Shown here one piece after another: positions 9,255 to 18,279 of a stretch of DNA of 60,045 nucleotides. The notes beneath the pieces are model-generated. The model ran no database searches. It was not told where the DNA came from and saw only the letters and a program-made list of their open reading frames with translations. Source of the DNA: an uncultured Eubacteriales bacterium (GTDB lineage: Bacteria > Bacillota > Clostridia > Oscillospirales > Oscillospiraceae); contig OMTF01000014.1 in assembly GCA_900313925.1 (NCBI GenBank), positions 1 to 60,045 on the forward strand, given 5' to 3'. Within the stretch, counting starts at the first letter, position 1. Each line of letters opens with the position of its first letter. A program made the translations under genes and the position numbers.

Positions 9255-9842
9255 ATGAGCAGCAAAAGTGCGATTCTCGTGGGTGTTGGCGGACAAGGCG
9301 CCATTCTCACTGCCAAGGTTTTTGTAACCGGCCTGATGGGTGCCGGATATGATGTAAAGACGTCTGAAGTCCATGGCATGAGCCAGCGCGGCGGCACAGT
9401 CTCCACGCAGGTGCATTGGGGAGATAAAGTCTACTCTCCGGTCGTAGGGGAAGGCGCAGCCGATCTGATGGTCGCCTTTGAGGCAATGGAAGCTGTACGC
9501 TATGCCCCGTTTCTGAAGCCGGACGGCATCGCCGTCATCAACGACTACGAAATGGCTTCCGCTACAACGGCGGCAGGCCTCGCCCAGTATCCGAAAGGAT
9601 GCGTCGAAGCCATGCAGAAGAACTTTACCTGTTATGTTGTGAAGGCAGCCGATATTGCAAAGGAGCTCGGAAATGCCAAGTGCATGAATATTGTTCTGTT
9701 CGGCGCCATGGCGCACAGCCTGCACATGGATTCCATTGACTGGGAGGCGGCAATCCGTTCCCAGGTTCCCGCAAAGCTGCTGGATCTGAACCTCAAGGCC
9801 TACAAAGCCGGCCTGGAAGCAGCGGCAAAAACTAACGCCTAA
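9255..9842 (+). CDS. iorB: Indolepyruvate:ferredoxin oxidoreductase, beta subunit
   Basis: A 195-residue gamma-type domain of the 2-oxoacid:ferredoxin oxidoreductases, forming the heterodimer with IorA. It begins with the glycine-rich VGVGGQGAIL and has the family motif EVHGMSQRGG (~residue 37). AAGGAGG at 9241-9247 lies inside the end of iorA and sets the start. A strong terminator follows at 9866, so iorAB is a closed two-gene operon. Confidence 0.92.
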   Translation: MSSKSAILVGVGGQGAILTAKVFVTGLMGAGYDVKTSEVHGMSQRGGTVSTQVHWGDKVYSPVVGEGAADLMVAFEAMEAVRYAPFLKPDGIAVINDYEMASATTAAGLAQYPKGCVEAMQKNFTCYVVKAADIAKELGNAKCMNIVLFGAMAHSLHMDSIDWEAAIRSQVPAKLLDLNLKAYKAGLEAAAKTNA

Positions 9843-9865
9843 TCTCCCTATTAAGGAAAGCAAAA

Positions 9866-9906
9866 GAAGAGGCCGTCTCGAAGAATTTCGGCCTCTTCCT
9901 TTTTCT
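9866..9906 (+). terminator. Rho-independent terminator of iorAB
   Basis: Perfect 10-bp stem GAAGAGGCCG (9866-9875) with CGGCCTCTTC (9889-9898), followed by CTTTTTCTT. Confidence 0.85.
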
Positions 9907-9950
9907 TCCGCTGCGCGTGCCGATAGAAGGCACCGGATGTCTATCCCACG

Positions 9951-10772
9951 CTATTTTCCCTCCTCGGTGGAGAGGAGAATCCGATCGTCGGTTAGAGAAT
10001 TTCCGGCATTCTCCGCGAATTTCTCCATCAAATCGGAAACCGTAAGACCTTCCCGATCCTTTCCCCGGACATCGAATACGATGCGGCCTTCGTCCATCAT
10101 AATGGTGCGGTTTCCCATCTCCAGAGCCTGGTTCATGTTGTGGGTAACCATCAGGCATGTAATATTCTGCTCGCGGACCACCCGGGTCGTCAGTTCCAGG
10201 ACCTTGACGGCCGTAGCCGGATCCAGCGCCGCCGTATGCTCATCCAGCAGGAGAAGCTTCGGAGTCACCATCGTCGCCATAAGCAGCGTCAGCGCCTGCC
10301 GCTGCCCGCCCGAGAGGAGGCCCACCGGACTGTCCATCCGGTCTTCGAGTCCCATATTCAGCTCCACCAGCTTTTCCCGAAAATATTTTCGATCCTCTTT
10401 CCGGATTCGGCTGAATGTCTCGCGCGGCGTTTTGGCCGTGCGAAGATACGCCACGGCCAGATTTTCCTCAATGGTCATGTGCGGCGCCGTGCCCAGGAGC
10501 GGGTCCTGAAACAGATGCCCGATTTTCCGGCTTCTCCGGTACGGTTTCTCAAAGGTGATGTCCTCCCCGTCTAGGAGGATGCTTCCGCTGTCTACATAGA
10601 AGGTCCCGGCAATGGCGTTGAAAAGGGTCGTCTTTCCCGCTCCGTTGGAACCGACAATCGTAGCAAATTCCCCTTTCTCCAGGGTGAGGCTGACCTTGTT
10701 CAGCGCGATCTTTTCGTTGACCGTGCCGGGATTGAAGGTTTTGGAGATGTCCTCCACCGCCAGCATATTCAT
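9951..10772 (-). CDS. trpZ: ABC transporter ATP-binding protein, TrpZ-like
   Basis: A 273-residue ATPase of the importer made with the two upstream genes. Walker A GSNGAGKTT (~residue 38), Q-loop, signature LSGGQRQAL (~165) and Walker B LLLLDEHTAALDP (~186) are all present. The His in DEH instead of the usual DEP/DEA is shared by this subgroup of branched-chain-like ABC importers. It overlaps the permease gene by ATGA. The T-box leader with a Trp specifier points to tryptophan as cargo; the trpZ name rests on that context rather than on the ATPase itself. Confidence 0.82.
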   Translation of the reverse strand: MNMLAVEDISKTFNPGTVNEKIALNKVSLTLEKGEFATIVGSNGAGKTTLFNAIAGTFYVDSGSILLDGEDITFEKPYRRSRKIGHLFQDPLLGTAPHMTIEENLAVAYLRTAKTPRETFSRIRKEDRKYFREKLVELNMGLEDRMDSPVGLLSGGQRQALTLLMATMVTPKLLLLDEHTAALDPATAVKVLELTTRVVREQNITCLMVTHNMNQALEMGNRTIMMDEGRIVFDVRGKDREGLTVSDLMEKFAENAGNSLTDDRILLSTEEGK

Positions 10773-11722
10773 GGAGTCACCTCCGTATTGTGAAGCGCCT
10801 TCAGCTTTCTCGCCTGCGCCTTTTTCTGCCGGAATGCCAGGTTCTCCCGCATCTGCGGAATGGCGATGGCGATCGCGACGATCAGAGCGGAAACGAGCTT
10901 GAACGCTTCCGTCGGCACATTTAGCCGCAGAGACAGCGCGATGACAAACCGATAGAGGCAGGAGCCCAGAACGACGCAGAAAATCCGCCAGAGCATCCGG
11001 CCCTTCCTTCCGGCAAGGGTCTGCCCGATGATCAGCGACGCCAGAGCTACCGTGACCATGCCCGTCCCGAGGTTTATATCGCAGGTTTTATTGTATTGGC
11101 CGATAAGGCAGCCTGCGAGGCCGGTCATCGCGTTCGCGACGCACAGTCCTACCGTAACGGTCGCCGTCGGATTGATGGAAGAAGCCTGCACCATATCCGG
11201 GCTGTCGCCGGTCGCCCGGATGGAAAGGCCGAGTCTCGTTCCCAGAAACCACCACATCAGAAGGCAGATAACCGCCAGAAGCAGCGTCAGGAAGAGCAAA
11301 GGACCCCATTCATGCCACCACGCGCCGGGAAACAGATCTTCTATCAGGCTGAACACCGTCGCCTGTCCGAAGATCGGCACATTCGATTTAAATCCCATTA
11401 CTGCAAGGTTGATTGTATAAAGTCCGGTATTGACTACAATGCCGGCAAGAATGCTCTCCACGCCCATCTTTGTCTGCAGAAAGGCCGTGATGTACCCCGA
11501 GCAGATCCCGGCAGCCATTGCCGCGGGAATGGCAAGGATCGGATGCCCGGACATGGTAACGACCGCCCCGACGGCGCATCCCAGAGTGTAGCAGCCGTCC
11601 GTGGACAGATCGCATACGTTTAATATCGTGAAACTGAGGAACAGGGCCATTGCCACAAGGGAATAGATAAGCCCGACTTCCAGGGCGGTCTGAACAATGC
11701 CCGCCGTCAGTAAACCTGTCAA
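10769..11722 (-). CDS. trpY: ABC transporter permease, TrpY-like
   Basis: A 317-residue permease of the branched-chain amino-acid (LivHM-like) type, with eight to nine hydrophobic segments and a basic C-terminus. The start is TTG 11722, eight nt after GGAGG; no in-frame ATG has a comparable site. It is separated from the binding-protein gene by 103 nt containing two hairpins (11742-11800), which may set a different expression level for binding protein and permease. Confidence 0.82.
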   Translation of the reverse strand: MTGLLTAGIVQTALEVGLIYSLVAMALFLSFTILNVCDLSTDGCYTLGCAVGAVVTMSGHPILAIPAAMAAGICSGYITAFLQTKMGVESILAGIVVNTGLYTINLAVMGFKSNVPIFGQATVFSLIEDLFPGAWWHEWGPLLFLTLLLAVICLLMWWFLGTRLGLSIRATGDSPDMVQASSINPTATVTVGLCVANAMTGLAGCLIGQYNKTCDINLGTGMVTVALASLIIGQTLAGRKGRMLWRIFCVVLGSCLYRFVIALSLRLNVPTEAFKLVSALIVAIAIAIPQMRENLAFRQKKAQARKLKALHNTEVTP

Positions 11723-11740
11723 ACCAATTTCCTCCCTGCC

Positions 11741-11805
11741 AGGCGGCTGTGCAGCCGCCGGCTGTAGACATGGGAAAGGGTCGGACGAGCCGGCCTTTTC
11801 CCAAT
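11741..11805 (-). other. Two intergenic hairpins inside the trpXYZ-like operon
   Basis: On the minus strand GGGAAAAGG pairs with CCTTTTCCC, and downstream GGCGGCTG pairs with CAGCCGCC. No T-run follows, so they look like mRNA-stabilising or processing structures rather than terminators. Confidence 0.4.
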
Positions 11806-11825
11806 CATGAATCCGCTTTCGCTGT

Positions 11826-12905
11826 TCAACTGTTGAATTCCTGCTGTGTAGAGGTCGTCTTGACTTCCGTGCAATACGGGGCGAAAGCGCTCTTAATGGT
11901 TTCTATATCATAGCCCAGTGCGGTGCAGGTATCCGAATTGACTGTAGCGATGCCGTTGTCAAAGGTCTTGACGGAAAGAGTCGCGGGGTCTGCGCCATTG
12001 GCGAGGATTTCGACAACCATGTCTGCCGTTTCCTTGCCAAGGTTTGCATAGTCTACGCCGAATCCGCAGAAGGCGCCGTTCAGGGCAAAGGAATCCGCGC
12101 CGCAGTAGTGCGGGATCTTCGCCTCGGTGAACTTTTCATAAATGGCAAGTTCCGCAGACATGACCGTATTGTCCGTCGGAGTGAACACCGCGTCCACGCC
12201 TTCCGCAATCAGCGCATCCGCCGCAGAGGAGATTTCGTCGGTGTTGGTACCGGTCTTTTCCACATACCGGATTCCCTTCTGGTCGAGATAAGCCTTGGCA
12301 TCGGCAATGGCCTGCGTGGAAGAATCCTCGCTCTTAGAGTAAAGAAGTCCGACGGTGTCCGTATCCGGGTTTGCCGCCATCATAAGGTCCAGAATCGCGT
12401 TCGTGTTGAGTGCATCGGAGGTTCCGGTGACATTTCCGCCCGGTGTCGTCAGGTCGCTTACGATTTTTGCTCCGACCGGATCCGTTACCGCCGAAAAGAC
12501 GATGGGAATGTCCTTCCCTTCGGTTGCCGACATCATCGTCTGCGCAGTCGGCGTTGCAATAGCCACGATAATATCCACTTCATCGGAAACCAGCTCCGCA
12601 CCGATTTGTGCCAACGTATCCGCCGATCCCTGTCCGTTTTCGGTATAGTCCTTATAATCAAAGGTCACGCCCAGTTCCTGTCCCTTTGCATCCAGTTCCT
12701 GCTGGACGCTTTCCGTAATCTGATTGAGGGACGCATGGTCCATGTACTGCACAATGCCGACCTTGAAGGTCTTCGCCGTGTCAGGGGATTCGCTTGCCGC
12801 AGTCGATCCCGAGTTTTCTCCGCTGCCGCCGCATGCGGAAAGAGCCAGTACCAGAGTCAGTGCCAGAACGGCTGCTATGATTTTTCTCATCTTGCTTGTT
12901 TTCAT
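11826..12905 (-). CDS. trpX: ABC transporter substrate-binding lipoprotein, TrpX-like
   Basis: A 359-residue periplasmic-binding-type lipoprotein of the ABC_sub_bind family. It has a signal peptide with a LALSACGG lipobox (Cys at ~residue 23), a Ser/Gly/Glu linker, then two alpha/beta lobes. ATG 12905 follows GGAG by 6 nt; the frame continues upstream into the leader RNA but that part is not coding. It is the first gene behind a T-box leader whose specifier is UGG, so tryptophan (or a Trp-derived compound) is the predicted ligand. This family has been called TrpX in Firmicutes because of such leaders. Confidence 0.85.
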   Translation of the reverse strand: MKTSKMRKIIAAVLALTLVLALSACGGSGENSGSTAASESPDTAKTFKVGIVQYMDHASLNQITESVQQELDAKGQELGVTFDYKDYTENGQGSADTLAQIGAELVSDEVDIIVAIATPTAQTMMSATEGKDIPIVFSAVTDPVGAKIVSDLTTPGGNVTGTSDALNTNAILDLMMAANPDTDTVGLLYSKSEDSSTQAIADAKAYLDQKGIRYVEKTGTNTDEISSAADALIAEGVDAVFTPTDNTVMSAELAIYEKFTEAKIPHYCGADSFALNGAFCGFGVDYANLGKETADMVVEILANGADPATLSVKTFDNGIATVNSDTCTALGYDIETIKSAFAPYCTEVKTTSTQQEFNS

Positions 12906-12952
12906 CTTTTCTCCATCCTTTTCTGAAATTCGGGGTGGTGATGGAAACCGGC

Positions 12953-13196
12953 CAAAAAAAATACCCCTGCCCCACAATGGGACAAGAGCTTTTCTCCTGC
13001 GGTACCACCCAAATTGACATTTTCATGCCCGCTTTTTTCACGTACCATCATACGTGCCCGGATTATAACGGGGGGGTTCCCGTCGGCTATTGCGCCGCCC
13101 TCGGAAGTCCATTCACCTGAATTCCGCCTGCTGCCTTCCACCGTGAGCAGCTCTCTGGGAGGTTTCCCTCAGGTTACTTCTCTTCGTCATCGGTTT
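12953..13196 (-). ncRNA. T-box leader RNA, tryptophan (UGG) specifier
   Basis: The leader lies between the promoter at 13203-13230 and trpX. Read on the minus strand it shows the stem-I features: AGTA and the GA-rich internal loop, AGAGAG, and a GGTG terminal-loop motif. The specifier loop GAA-UGG-ACTTCC has UGG at 13109-13111. The universal T-box GGGTGGTACCGC is at 12999-13010. A GC-rich terminator stem follows and ends in a run of eight T (12954-12961). Uncharged tRNA-Trp would pair with UGG and the T-box bulge and allow read-through into trpXYZ. Stem II/III details were not folded by computation. Confidence 0.9.
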
Positions 13197-13202
13197 GACG
13201 CA

Positions 13203-13230
13203 ATTATACCGCCGGAAATTCATTTGTCAA
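13203..13230 (-). promoter_or_regulatory. Consensus sigma-A promoter of the T-box operon
   Basis: On the minus strand TTGACA (13225-13230) and TATAAT (13203-13208) both match the consensus in all six positions, with a 16-nt spacer. Confidence 0.85.
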
Positions 13231-13334
13231 CCCTCCGGAAAAAATTATTTTCGCTGAGAAAAACGGAAAATGTGTCAAAGCCCGGCAAATGCGGCGGCTG
13301 TCCGGACCGCGGGCACCCGATCCGCCGCCCTGAA

Positions 13335-14291
13335 TCAGATCCGGTGCCGGACCGCTTCCTGAACCGGTTTTCCTATCCTTTCCGAAGAGGATTCCGGTTT
13401 TGCAAGCAGCAGTACCGTCGCAAGGATGCACGCGAATCCCAAAAGGGAACCCAGTGCAAAGCGGGTGCCCAGAAGCGCAAAGGAAAGGAGTGTTGCTGTC
13501 AGCGGCTCCGTCGTCGCCAGCATGCTGGCTTTGACCGGTCCTATAATGTTTGCGCCGCTCAGATAGAGGTTAAACGCAAGGACCGTGCCGAAAAGAATCA
13601 CGACCGCCGCGGCCGCCCAATCCATGGCTGTCAGAGGGACCATCCGCATCCAAGGCCGTACGGCAATCGTCAGGGCGCCGCCGCCGATGATAAGCCCCCA
13701 CGCCAGAACCGCCTTGGCACCCCATTTGGAAATAATCCGCATGGGGATAAGCGTATACGCCACAACGCCGCAGGCGGTAAGAAGACCCCACAGAAGCCCC
13801 TGCGGGCTGATAAGCATCTGCGCCGGATTTCCTCCGGTCGCGATGAGCCACGTTCCCAGGACTGCAAGAAACAGGCTGAGAAGTTCTTTCCTTCCGGGGT
13901 AGCGCTTTTCCTTCAGACAGGTCAGAAGCATGATCAGAACGGCTCCCAGATTCTGCAGCACGGTTGCCGTACCGGCATTGGAGTAGGAAATTGCATTCAT
14001 ATAGGCAAACTGGACCATAATAAGGCCGAAGAATGAATAGCAGACAAGCTGCAGCACATCCTTCCGGTCCTTCCAGATTCCCCGGATCCCGGGATCCTTG
14101 CGCAGAAGGCACCATGCCAGAAGCAGCACACCCGCCAGAAGTTCCCGGTAGCAGGTGAAGTCCAGCGTCGTGAGATCCGAGTGGCTGAAGAGGTACTGCC
14201 CGGAGGTGCCCGAGCAGCCCCACATGACACCGCCGATTATCACCATCAGCACGCCCGCCGTATAGCCTTTTTTCTTTGCATTCTTTTCCAT
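13335..14291 (-). CDS. EamA/DMT-family transporter
   Basis: A 318-residue, about ten-helix drug/metabolite transporter with two EamA repeats (first repeat starts GGVMWGCSGTSGQYLF; second in the C-terminal half ending in EPLTATL). Such proteins export amino acids or metabolites; the cargo is not readable. The N-terminus is short and lysine-rich. It lies 89 nt downstream of the nagZ-like gene on the same strand and probably shares its transcript. Confidence 0.85.
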   Translation of the reverse strand: MEKNAKKKGYTAGVLMVIIGGVMWGCSGTSGQYLFSHSDLTTLDFTCYRELLAGVLLLAWCLLRKDPGIRGIWKDRKDVLQLVCYSFFGLIMVQFAYMNAISYSNAGTATVLQNLGAVLIMLLTCLKEKRYPGRKELLSLFLAVLGTWLIATGGNPAQMLISPQGLLWGLLTACGVVAYTLIPMRIISKWGAKAVLAWGLIIGGGALTIAVRPWMRMVPLTAMDWAAAAVVILFGTVLAFNLYLSGANIIGPVKASMLATTEPLTATLLSFALLGTRFALGSLLGFACILATVLLLAKPESSSERIGKPVQEAVRHRI

Positions 14292-14380
14292 TTCATTTCC
14301 CTTCGCGGGCCGTTCCCGATGCCGAGCATCCGTACGGTTCCCCGCGGTTTTCTATTCTTTCCTTCTCGTCCGTTCTTCCT

Positions 14381-15625
14381 TTATTGCAGGAGTCCCGCCT
14401 TTGCTTTTGCCTGCAGGATCCGTCGTGCGCTTTCGTCGATCCGTGCTTCGGAAATTTCTCCGTTTTCCACCGCCTCCAGCACGGCATTGAACGCATCCGT
14501 ATAATCTTCCGGCATCAGAAGCATGTCATTTCCTGCCTTCACGGCGAGCACCGCTGCCGATGCCGAATCATAGGATTCCGTGATGGCCCCCATGCTGAGG
14601 CTGTCCGTAATAATGATTCCGGTATAGCCCAGTTCCCCTCGCAGCTTCTCCGAAACCAGAAACGGTGAAAGGCTGGCCGGCGTTTCCTCTTCCCCCGTAT
14701 CCTCCACAACCAGATGGCCGGTCATAATAAACTCCGTGCCCGCGGAGACAGCCGCCGCAAAAGGCAGAAGATCCGACTGCCGGAGCTCCTCCCAGGTCTT
14801 CGGGATATGTCCCATGCTTTCATGCGTATCCTCGGCGGCGCTGCCGTGCCCCGGGTAGTGCTTTGCACAGGTGAGCGTACCGGTTTCGTGCAGCCCCTCA
14901 ATTTCAGCCGTGACAAGCTCGCTGACCTCCTGCGGGTCCGTTCCGAAGGCCCGATCGGAAACGATATTTGTCTGATCGGGATCCGCGACATCGGCGACCG
15001 GAGCGAAATCTGTATTGACTCCATACTCCTGCAGGTAGCCGCCAAGCGTTCTTCCCATCTCCCGGACTGCTTCGGTTCCTCCCTCCGCGGCAAGCTCCGG
15101 CAGAAGCGGAAACTGCGTCACGGAAAAGCCGGGCGCCGAGGCAATGCGTACGACTTTTCCGCCTTCTTCATCGGCTCCGATGAAAAGGGGAATCGCACTG
15201 GCCTGCTGGAGATCCCGGGTAAGCGCGCGGAGCTGATCCGGGTCCTGAATATTATCTGAAAAGAGAACGATTCCTCCGGCGGGGTAGTCCTGCAGGGTCT
15301 CCCGCATTTCTTCGCTGAGCGCATACGCCCCGGCGTTCTCCTCCGATGCGGTCAGGGCTTCCGGACAGACGAAAAACATCTGTCCGACTTTTTCCCGGAG
15401 ACTCATGCCGGAAAGGCGTTCTTCCGGGGAAGCCGTCTGAGAAAGCGGAGACTCCGCCTCCGCCGGGGCCTGCCCGATCCAGGCAGAAACTCGGCGGGCA
15501 GCAAAGCTCGGCAGAACCCCCTGAACCCCCGGCACGGTGCCGGCTGCCGGATCTATGCCGCAGGCACTGAGCAGGAGAAGGAGGAACGCTGCCGCTGCTG
15601 CAGCCGTTCGTTTTGCTTTTTTCAT
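14381..15625 (-). CDS. Glycoside hydrolase family 3 beta-N-acetylhexosaminidase lipoprotein (NagZ-like)
   Basis: A 414-residue secreted lipoprotein: signal peptide with LLLSACG, a ~60-residue linker, then a single GH3 (NagZ-type) barrel. The diagnostic KHYPGHG, four residues, DTH signature (the His-Asp acid/base loop of NagZ enzymes) and the nucleophile segment ITDSLSMGAI are both present. It should remove N-acetylglucosamine from cell-wall glycans outside the cell. ATG 15625 has GGAGG 6 nt upstream. A good promoter lies at 15742-15770. Confidence 0.9.
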   Translation of the reverse strand: MKKAKRTAAAAAAFLLLLLSACGIDPAAGTVPGVQGVLPSFAARRVSAWIGQAPAEAESPLSQTASPEERLSGMSLREKVGQMFFVCPEALTASEENAGAYALSEEMRETLQDYPAGGIVLFSDNIQDPDQLRALTRDLQQASAIPLFIGADEEGGKVVRIASAPGFSVTQFPLLPELAAEGGTEAVREMGRTLGGYLQEYGVNTDFAPVADVADPDQTNIVSDRAFGTDPQEVSELVTAEIEGLHETGTLTCAKHYPGHGSAAEDTHESMGHIPKTWEELRQSDLLPFAAAVSAGTEFIMTGHLVVEDTGEEETPASLSPFLVSEKLRGELGYTGIIITDSLSMGAITESYDSASAAVLAVKAGNDMLLMPEDYTDAFNAVLEAVENGEISEARIDESARRILQAKAKAGLLQ

Positions 15626-15741
15626 GCCGTGCCTCCGTTTTCGTCCGCGGATTCGGGTCCGGTTTTCCGCCGGTTGTTCTTGATTCCCCTGCCGTTTCGT
15701 TGTACATTGTTGGTATCGCTTTTTCAGCGCTGCCACGCAAA

Positions 15742-15770
15742 AACATATGCAATTTCCCGGCCCTTGTCAA
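15742..15770 (-). promoter_or_regulatory. Promoter of the nagZ-like gene
   Basis: On the minus strand TTGACA (15765-15770), 17 nt, TATGTT (15742-15747). Confidence 0.65.
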
Positions 15771-15844
15771 CCGCTTTTTCCAAAATTTTTCCGCCTGCGG
15801 AAATATTCCTTTGCCGGGCAGCTATCGGTGGGAGGAGTACAGTC

Positions 15845-16786
15845 ATGATATCTGAGGACCGTCGGAGCAGCACCGGCACTTTGAAGGATTCCCTGTGCGT
15901 CATCGGAGCCGCCTGTCTCTGGGGCATGATCGGCCTGTACACCCGGTCTCTTGGCAATGCCGGCGTTAGCTCCCTGCAGATTACCTTCCTGCGGAACTTT
16001 TTCGCCACTGTCTATATGGCCATTTTCCTTGCCGTGCGGCATCGGGATCTTTTCCGGTTCGCCTGGAAGGATTTCTGGATGTTTCTCTGCACCGGCATCG
16101 TAAGCCAGGTGTTTTTCAACATCTGCTACTTCAGCGCAATCGCGCGCACGACCATGTCAGCGGCCGCAGTTCTCCTGTATACGGCACCCTGCATGGTTCT
16201 GATTCTGAGCGCCGTGTTTTTCCATGAAAAGCTGACCGGGCGGAAAATCGTAGCGCTGGCCGCTTCCTTTGTCGGATGCATTTTCACGACCGGCCTTCTC
16301 GGCAGTTCCTCCGCCCTGTCTGCAGCCGGAATTCTGCTGGGCCTGGGCGCCGGCCTGGGGTATGCCCTCTACAGCATCTTCAGCAAAATTGCACTGCGCA
16401 AATATCATCCGTATACGGTGACTTTCTATACTACGCTCTGCGCGTCGCTTTTTCTGCTGCCGCTGAGCCGGCCGGGCCGCCTCGCAGAACTTCTTGGGAC
16501 CGGAAACGCTCTTGCGGTTTCGCTTGCACTGGGCTTCTTTTCCACGCTGATGCCCGCCGTCCTGTATACCCTCGGACTGCAGGGCATGGATGCCGGACGG
16601 GCTGCTGTTCTGGCTTATGCCGAACCGCTTGTCGCCACGCTCTGCGGCCTGCTGTTCTATCAGGAAAAGCTCACTGTTTCGAATGTCACCGGCATGGTCC
16701 TGATTCTTTTCTCGCTTCTTCTGATGAATCTGCCTCGGCCTTCCGCAAAGAAGACGTGCCCGGCGGAGGAATCCAGCCGGAAATAA
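15845..16786 (+). CDS. EamA/DMT-family transporter
   Basis: A 313-residue ten-helix EamA transporter, distinct from the one at 13335. Residues 14-35 (CVIGAACLWGMIG) start the first repeat; the second ends near EPLVATLCGLLFYQEKL. ATG 15845 follows GGAGG at ~15831 by 8-9 nt. It is divergent from the nagZ-like gene across 219 bp. Substrate unknown. Confidence 0.85.
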   Translation: MISEDRRSSTGTLKDSLCVIGAACLWGMIGLYTRSLGNAGVSSLQITFLRNFFATVYMAIFLAVRHRDLFRFAWKDFWMFLCTGIVSQVFFNICYFSAIARTTMSAAAVLLYTAPCMVLILSAVFFHEKLTGRKIVALAASFVGCIFTTGLLGSSSALSAAGILLGLGAGLGYALYSIFSKIALRKYHPYTVTFYTTLCASLFLLPLSRPGRLAELLGTGNALAVSLALGFFSTLMPAVLYTLGLQGMDAGRAAVLAYAEPLVATLCGLLFYQEKLTVSNVTGMVLILFSLLLMNLPRPSAKKTCPAEESSRK

Positions 16787-16964
16787 GCCTGTCTGCCGGA
16801 GCCATCCTGCAGAAGGCGCCTGGGTTCTTCTTCTCGTTTTATCCTCTAGCGTTTTGTCGGCCGTTCCGGTTCTCTCCCGCTTCTCCGCAGTTCCTGCTTC
16901 CGCGTCGCGGCGGAAGCCTTTTTGCGCCTTTTTGAGACTGGGATACGTAATTTTTCTCCTCCCC

Positions 16965-16993
16965 TTGCATCTCGGGGGAAATCATGCTACAGT
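16965..16993 (+). promoter_or_regulatory. Promoter of the alpha-oxoamine synthase gene
   Basis: TTGCAT (16965-16970), 17 nt, TACAGT (16988-16993), about 56 nt of AT-rich leader before ATG 17056. Confidence 0.55.
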
Positions 16994-17055
16994 TAGGAGG
17001 ATGTTAGTTAAAATATTTTAAATATATTTTTTGAAGTATTGACTTGGGAGGCCTT

Positions 17056-18246
17056 ATGGATCTGTTTGAAAAATGCCGGTCCTATCACCAGGCGGACGAG
17101 CTGAAGGAAAAGAACATATATCCGTATTTTCACCGGCTTGAATCGCGGCAGAATACGGAAGTTACCATGGAAGGAGAGCGCCGCATCATGCTGGGGTCCA
17201 ACAACTATCTCGGCCTGACTGCGGATGAGGAGATAATTCACGCCAGCATAGAAGCCCTGAAAAAATACGGAACCGGATGCTCGGGTTCCCGTTTTCTGAA
17301 CGGAACGCTGGACATGCATCTGGAGCTGGAGAAGGAGCTTGCAGACTTTCTGCAGCAGGAGGACTGCGTCACTTTCGGCACGGGCTTTCAGTCGAATTTG
17401 GGAATAATTTCCGCCATTGTCGGCCGGGATGACGTCATGCTGTGCGACAGGGAAAACCACGCGAGCATTTATGACGGCTGTCAGCTGAGTCCCGGGACGG
17501 TCCGCAGGTACAAGCACAGCGATATGGCCGATCTGGAAAAGAAGCTGCAGGCCATCCCGAAGGAATGCGGTTGTCTTATCATCACAGACGGTGTGTTCAG
17601 CATGAGCGGCGACATTGCAAAGCTGCCGGAAATCACGGCGCTGGCGGAAAAATACGGTGCCCGAGTCATGGTGGACGACGCCCACGGCCTCGGTGTCATC
17701 GGGGAAGGAGGCCGCGGCACGGCAAGCTATTTCGGGCTGGAGGACAAGGTCGATATCTATATGGGAACCTTTTCCAAATCTCTTGCCAGTCTGGGCGGCT
17801 TCATGGCCGGTCGGCACTATGTGGCGGACTATATCCGGCACAATTCCCGTCCGTTTATCTTCTCTGCTTCCATCCCGCCGGCGAACTGCGCCGCGGCGCT
17901 GGCCTCCCTGCGGCGGCTCCGCGCCCATCCGGAACTGCCGGAGCATCTTCGGGAGCTTGCGGGCTACGCCCGGGAAGGCTTTACCGCCCGCGGAGTGAAA
18001 ATCCGGAAATCCGATGCCGGCGTTCCGACGCCGATCATTCCGCTTTATACCGGAACGGTTGAAAACACCCTGCGAAAGGACAAGGCTCTGTTTCAGGCAG
18101 GCGTATACGTGAACCCGGTTCTTCCTCCTGCGACGCCGGCCAGTGAATGTCTGCTGCGGACAAGCTACATGGCCACCCATACAAAGCCGATTCTGGACGA
18201 GGCCATGGATATCATCGCCAAAGTCCTGAACTCGGAAAATAACTAA
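17056..18246 (+). CDS. Alpha-oxoamine synthase family PLP enzyme (serine palmitoyltransferase / KBL-like)
   Basis: A 396-residue pyridoxal-phosphate enzyme that condenses an amino acid with an acyl thioester. Landmarks are the substrate-loop NNYLGL (~residue 52), GSRFLNGT (~78), DDAHGLGVIG (~213) and the Schiff-base lysine in GTFSKSLASLGG (~240). The closest relatives I recognise by motif are bacterial serine palmitoyltransferases and 2-amino-3-ketobutyrate CoA ligase; no bio, tdh or sphingolipid genes flank it. Start ATG 17056 has GGGAGG 4 nt upstream. It is a single-gene unit between a promoter and a terminator. Confidence 0.82.
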   Translation: MDLFEKCRSYHQADELKEKNIYPYFHRLESRQNTEVTMEGERRIMLGSNNYLGLTADEEIIHASIEALKKYGTGCSGSRFLNGTLDMHLELEKELADFLQQEDCVTFGTGFQSNLGIISAIVGRDDVMLCDRENHASIYDGCQLSPGTVRRYKHSDMADLEKKLQAIPKECGCLIITDGVFSMSGDIAKLPEITALAEKYGARVMVDDAHGLGVIGEGGRGTASYFGLEDKVDIYMGTFSKSLASLGGFMAGRHYVADYIRHNSRPFIFSASIPPANCAAALASLRRLRAHPELPEHLRELAGYAREGFTARGVKIRKSDAGVPTPIIPLYTGTVENTLRKDKALFQAGVYVNPVLPPATPASECLLRTSYMATHTKPILDEAMDIIAKVLNSENN

Positions 18247-18279
18247 GCTAACGACTTCCTGTTCCAGCCTTTAGAAGGC

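Noticed and set aside
16998-17021. AGGAGG followed by a six-codon frame upstream of the alpha-oxoamine synthase, as a leader peptide
   Set aside because: No spacing between AGGAGG and ATG, no regulatory codons and no attenuator hairpin.
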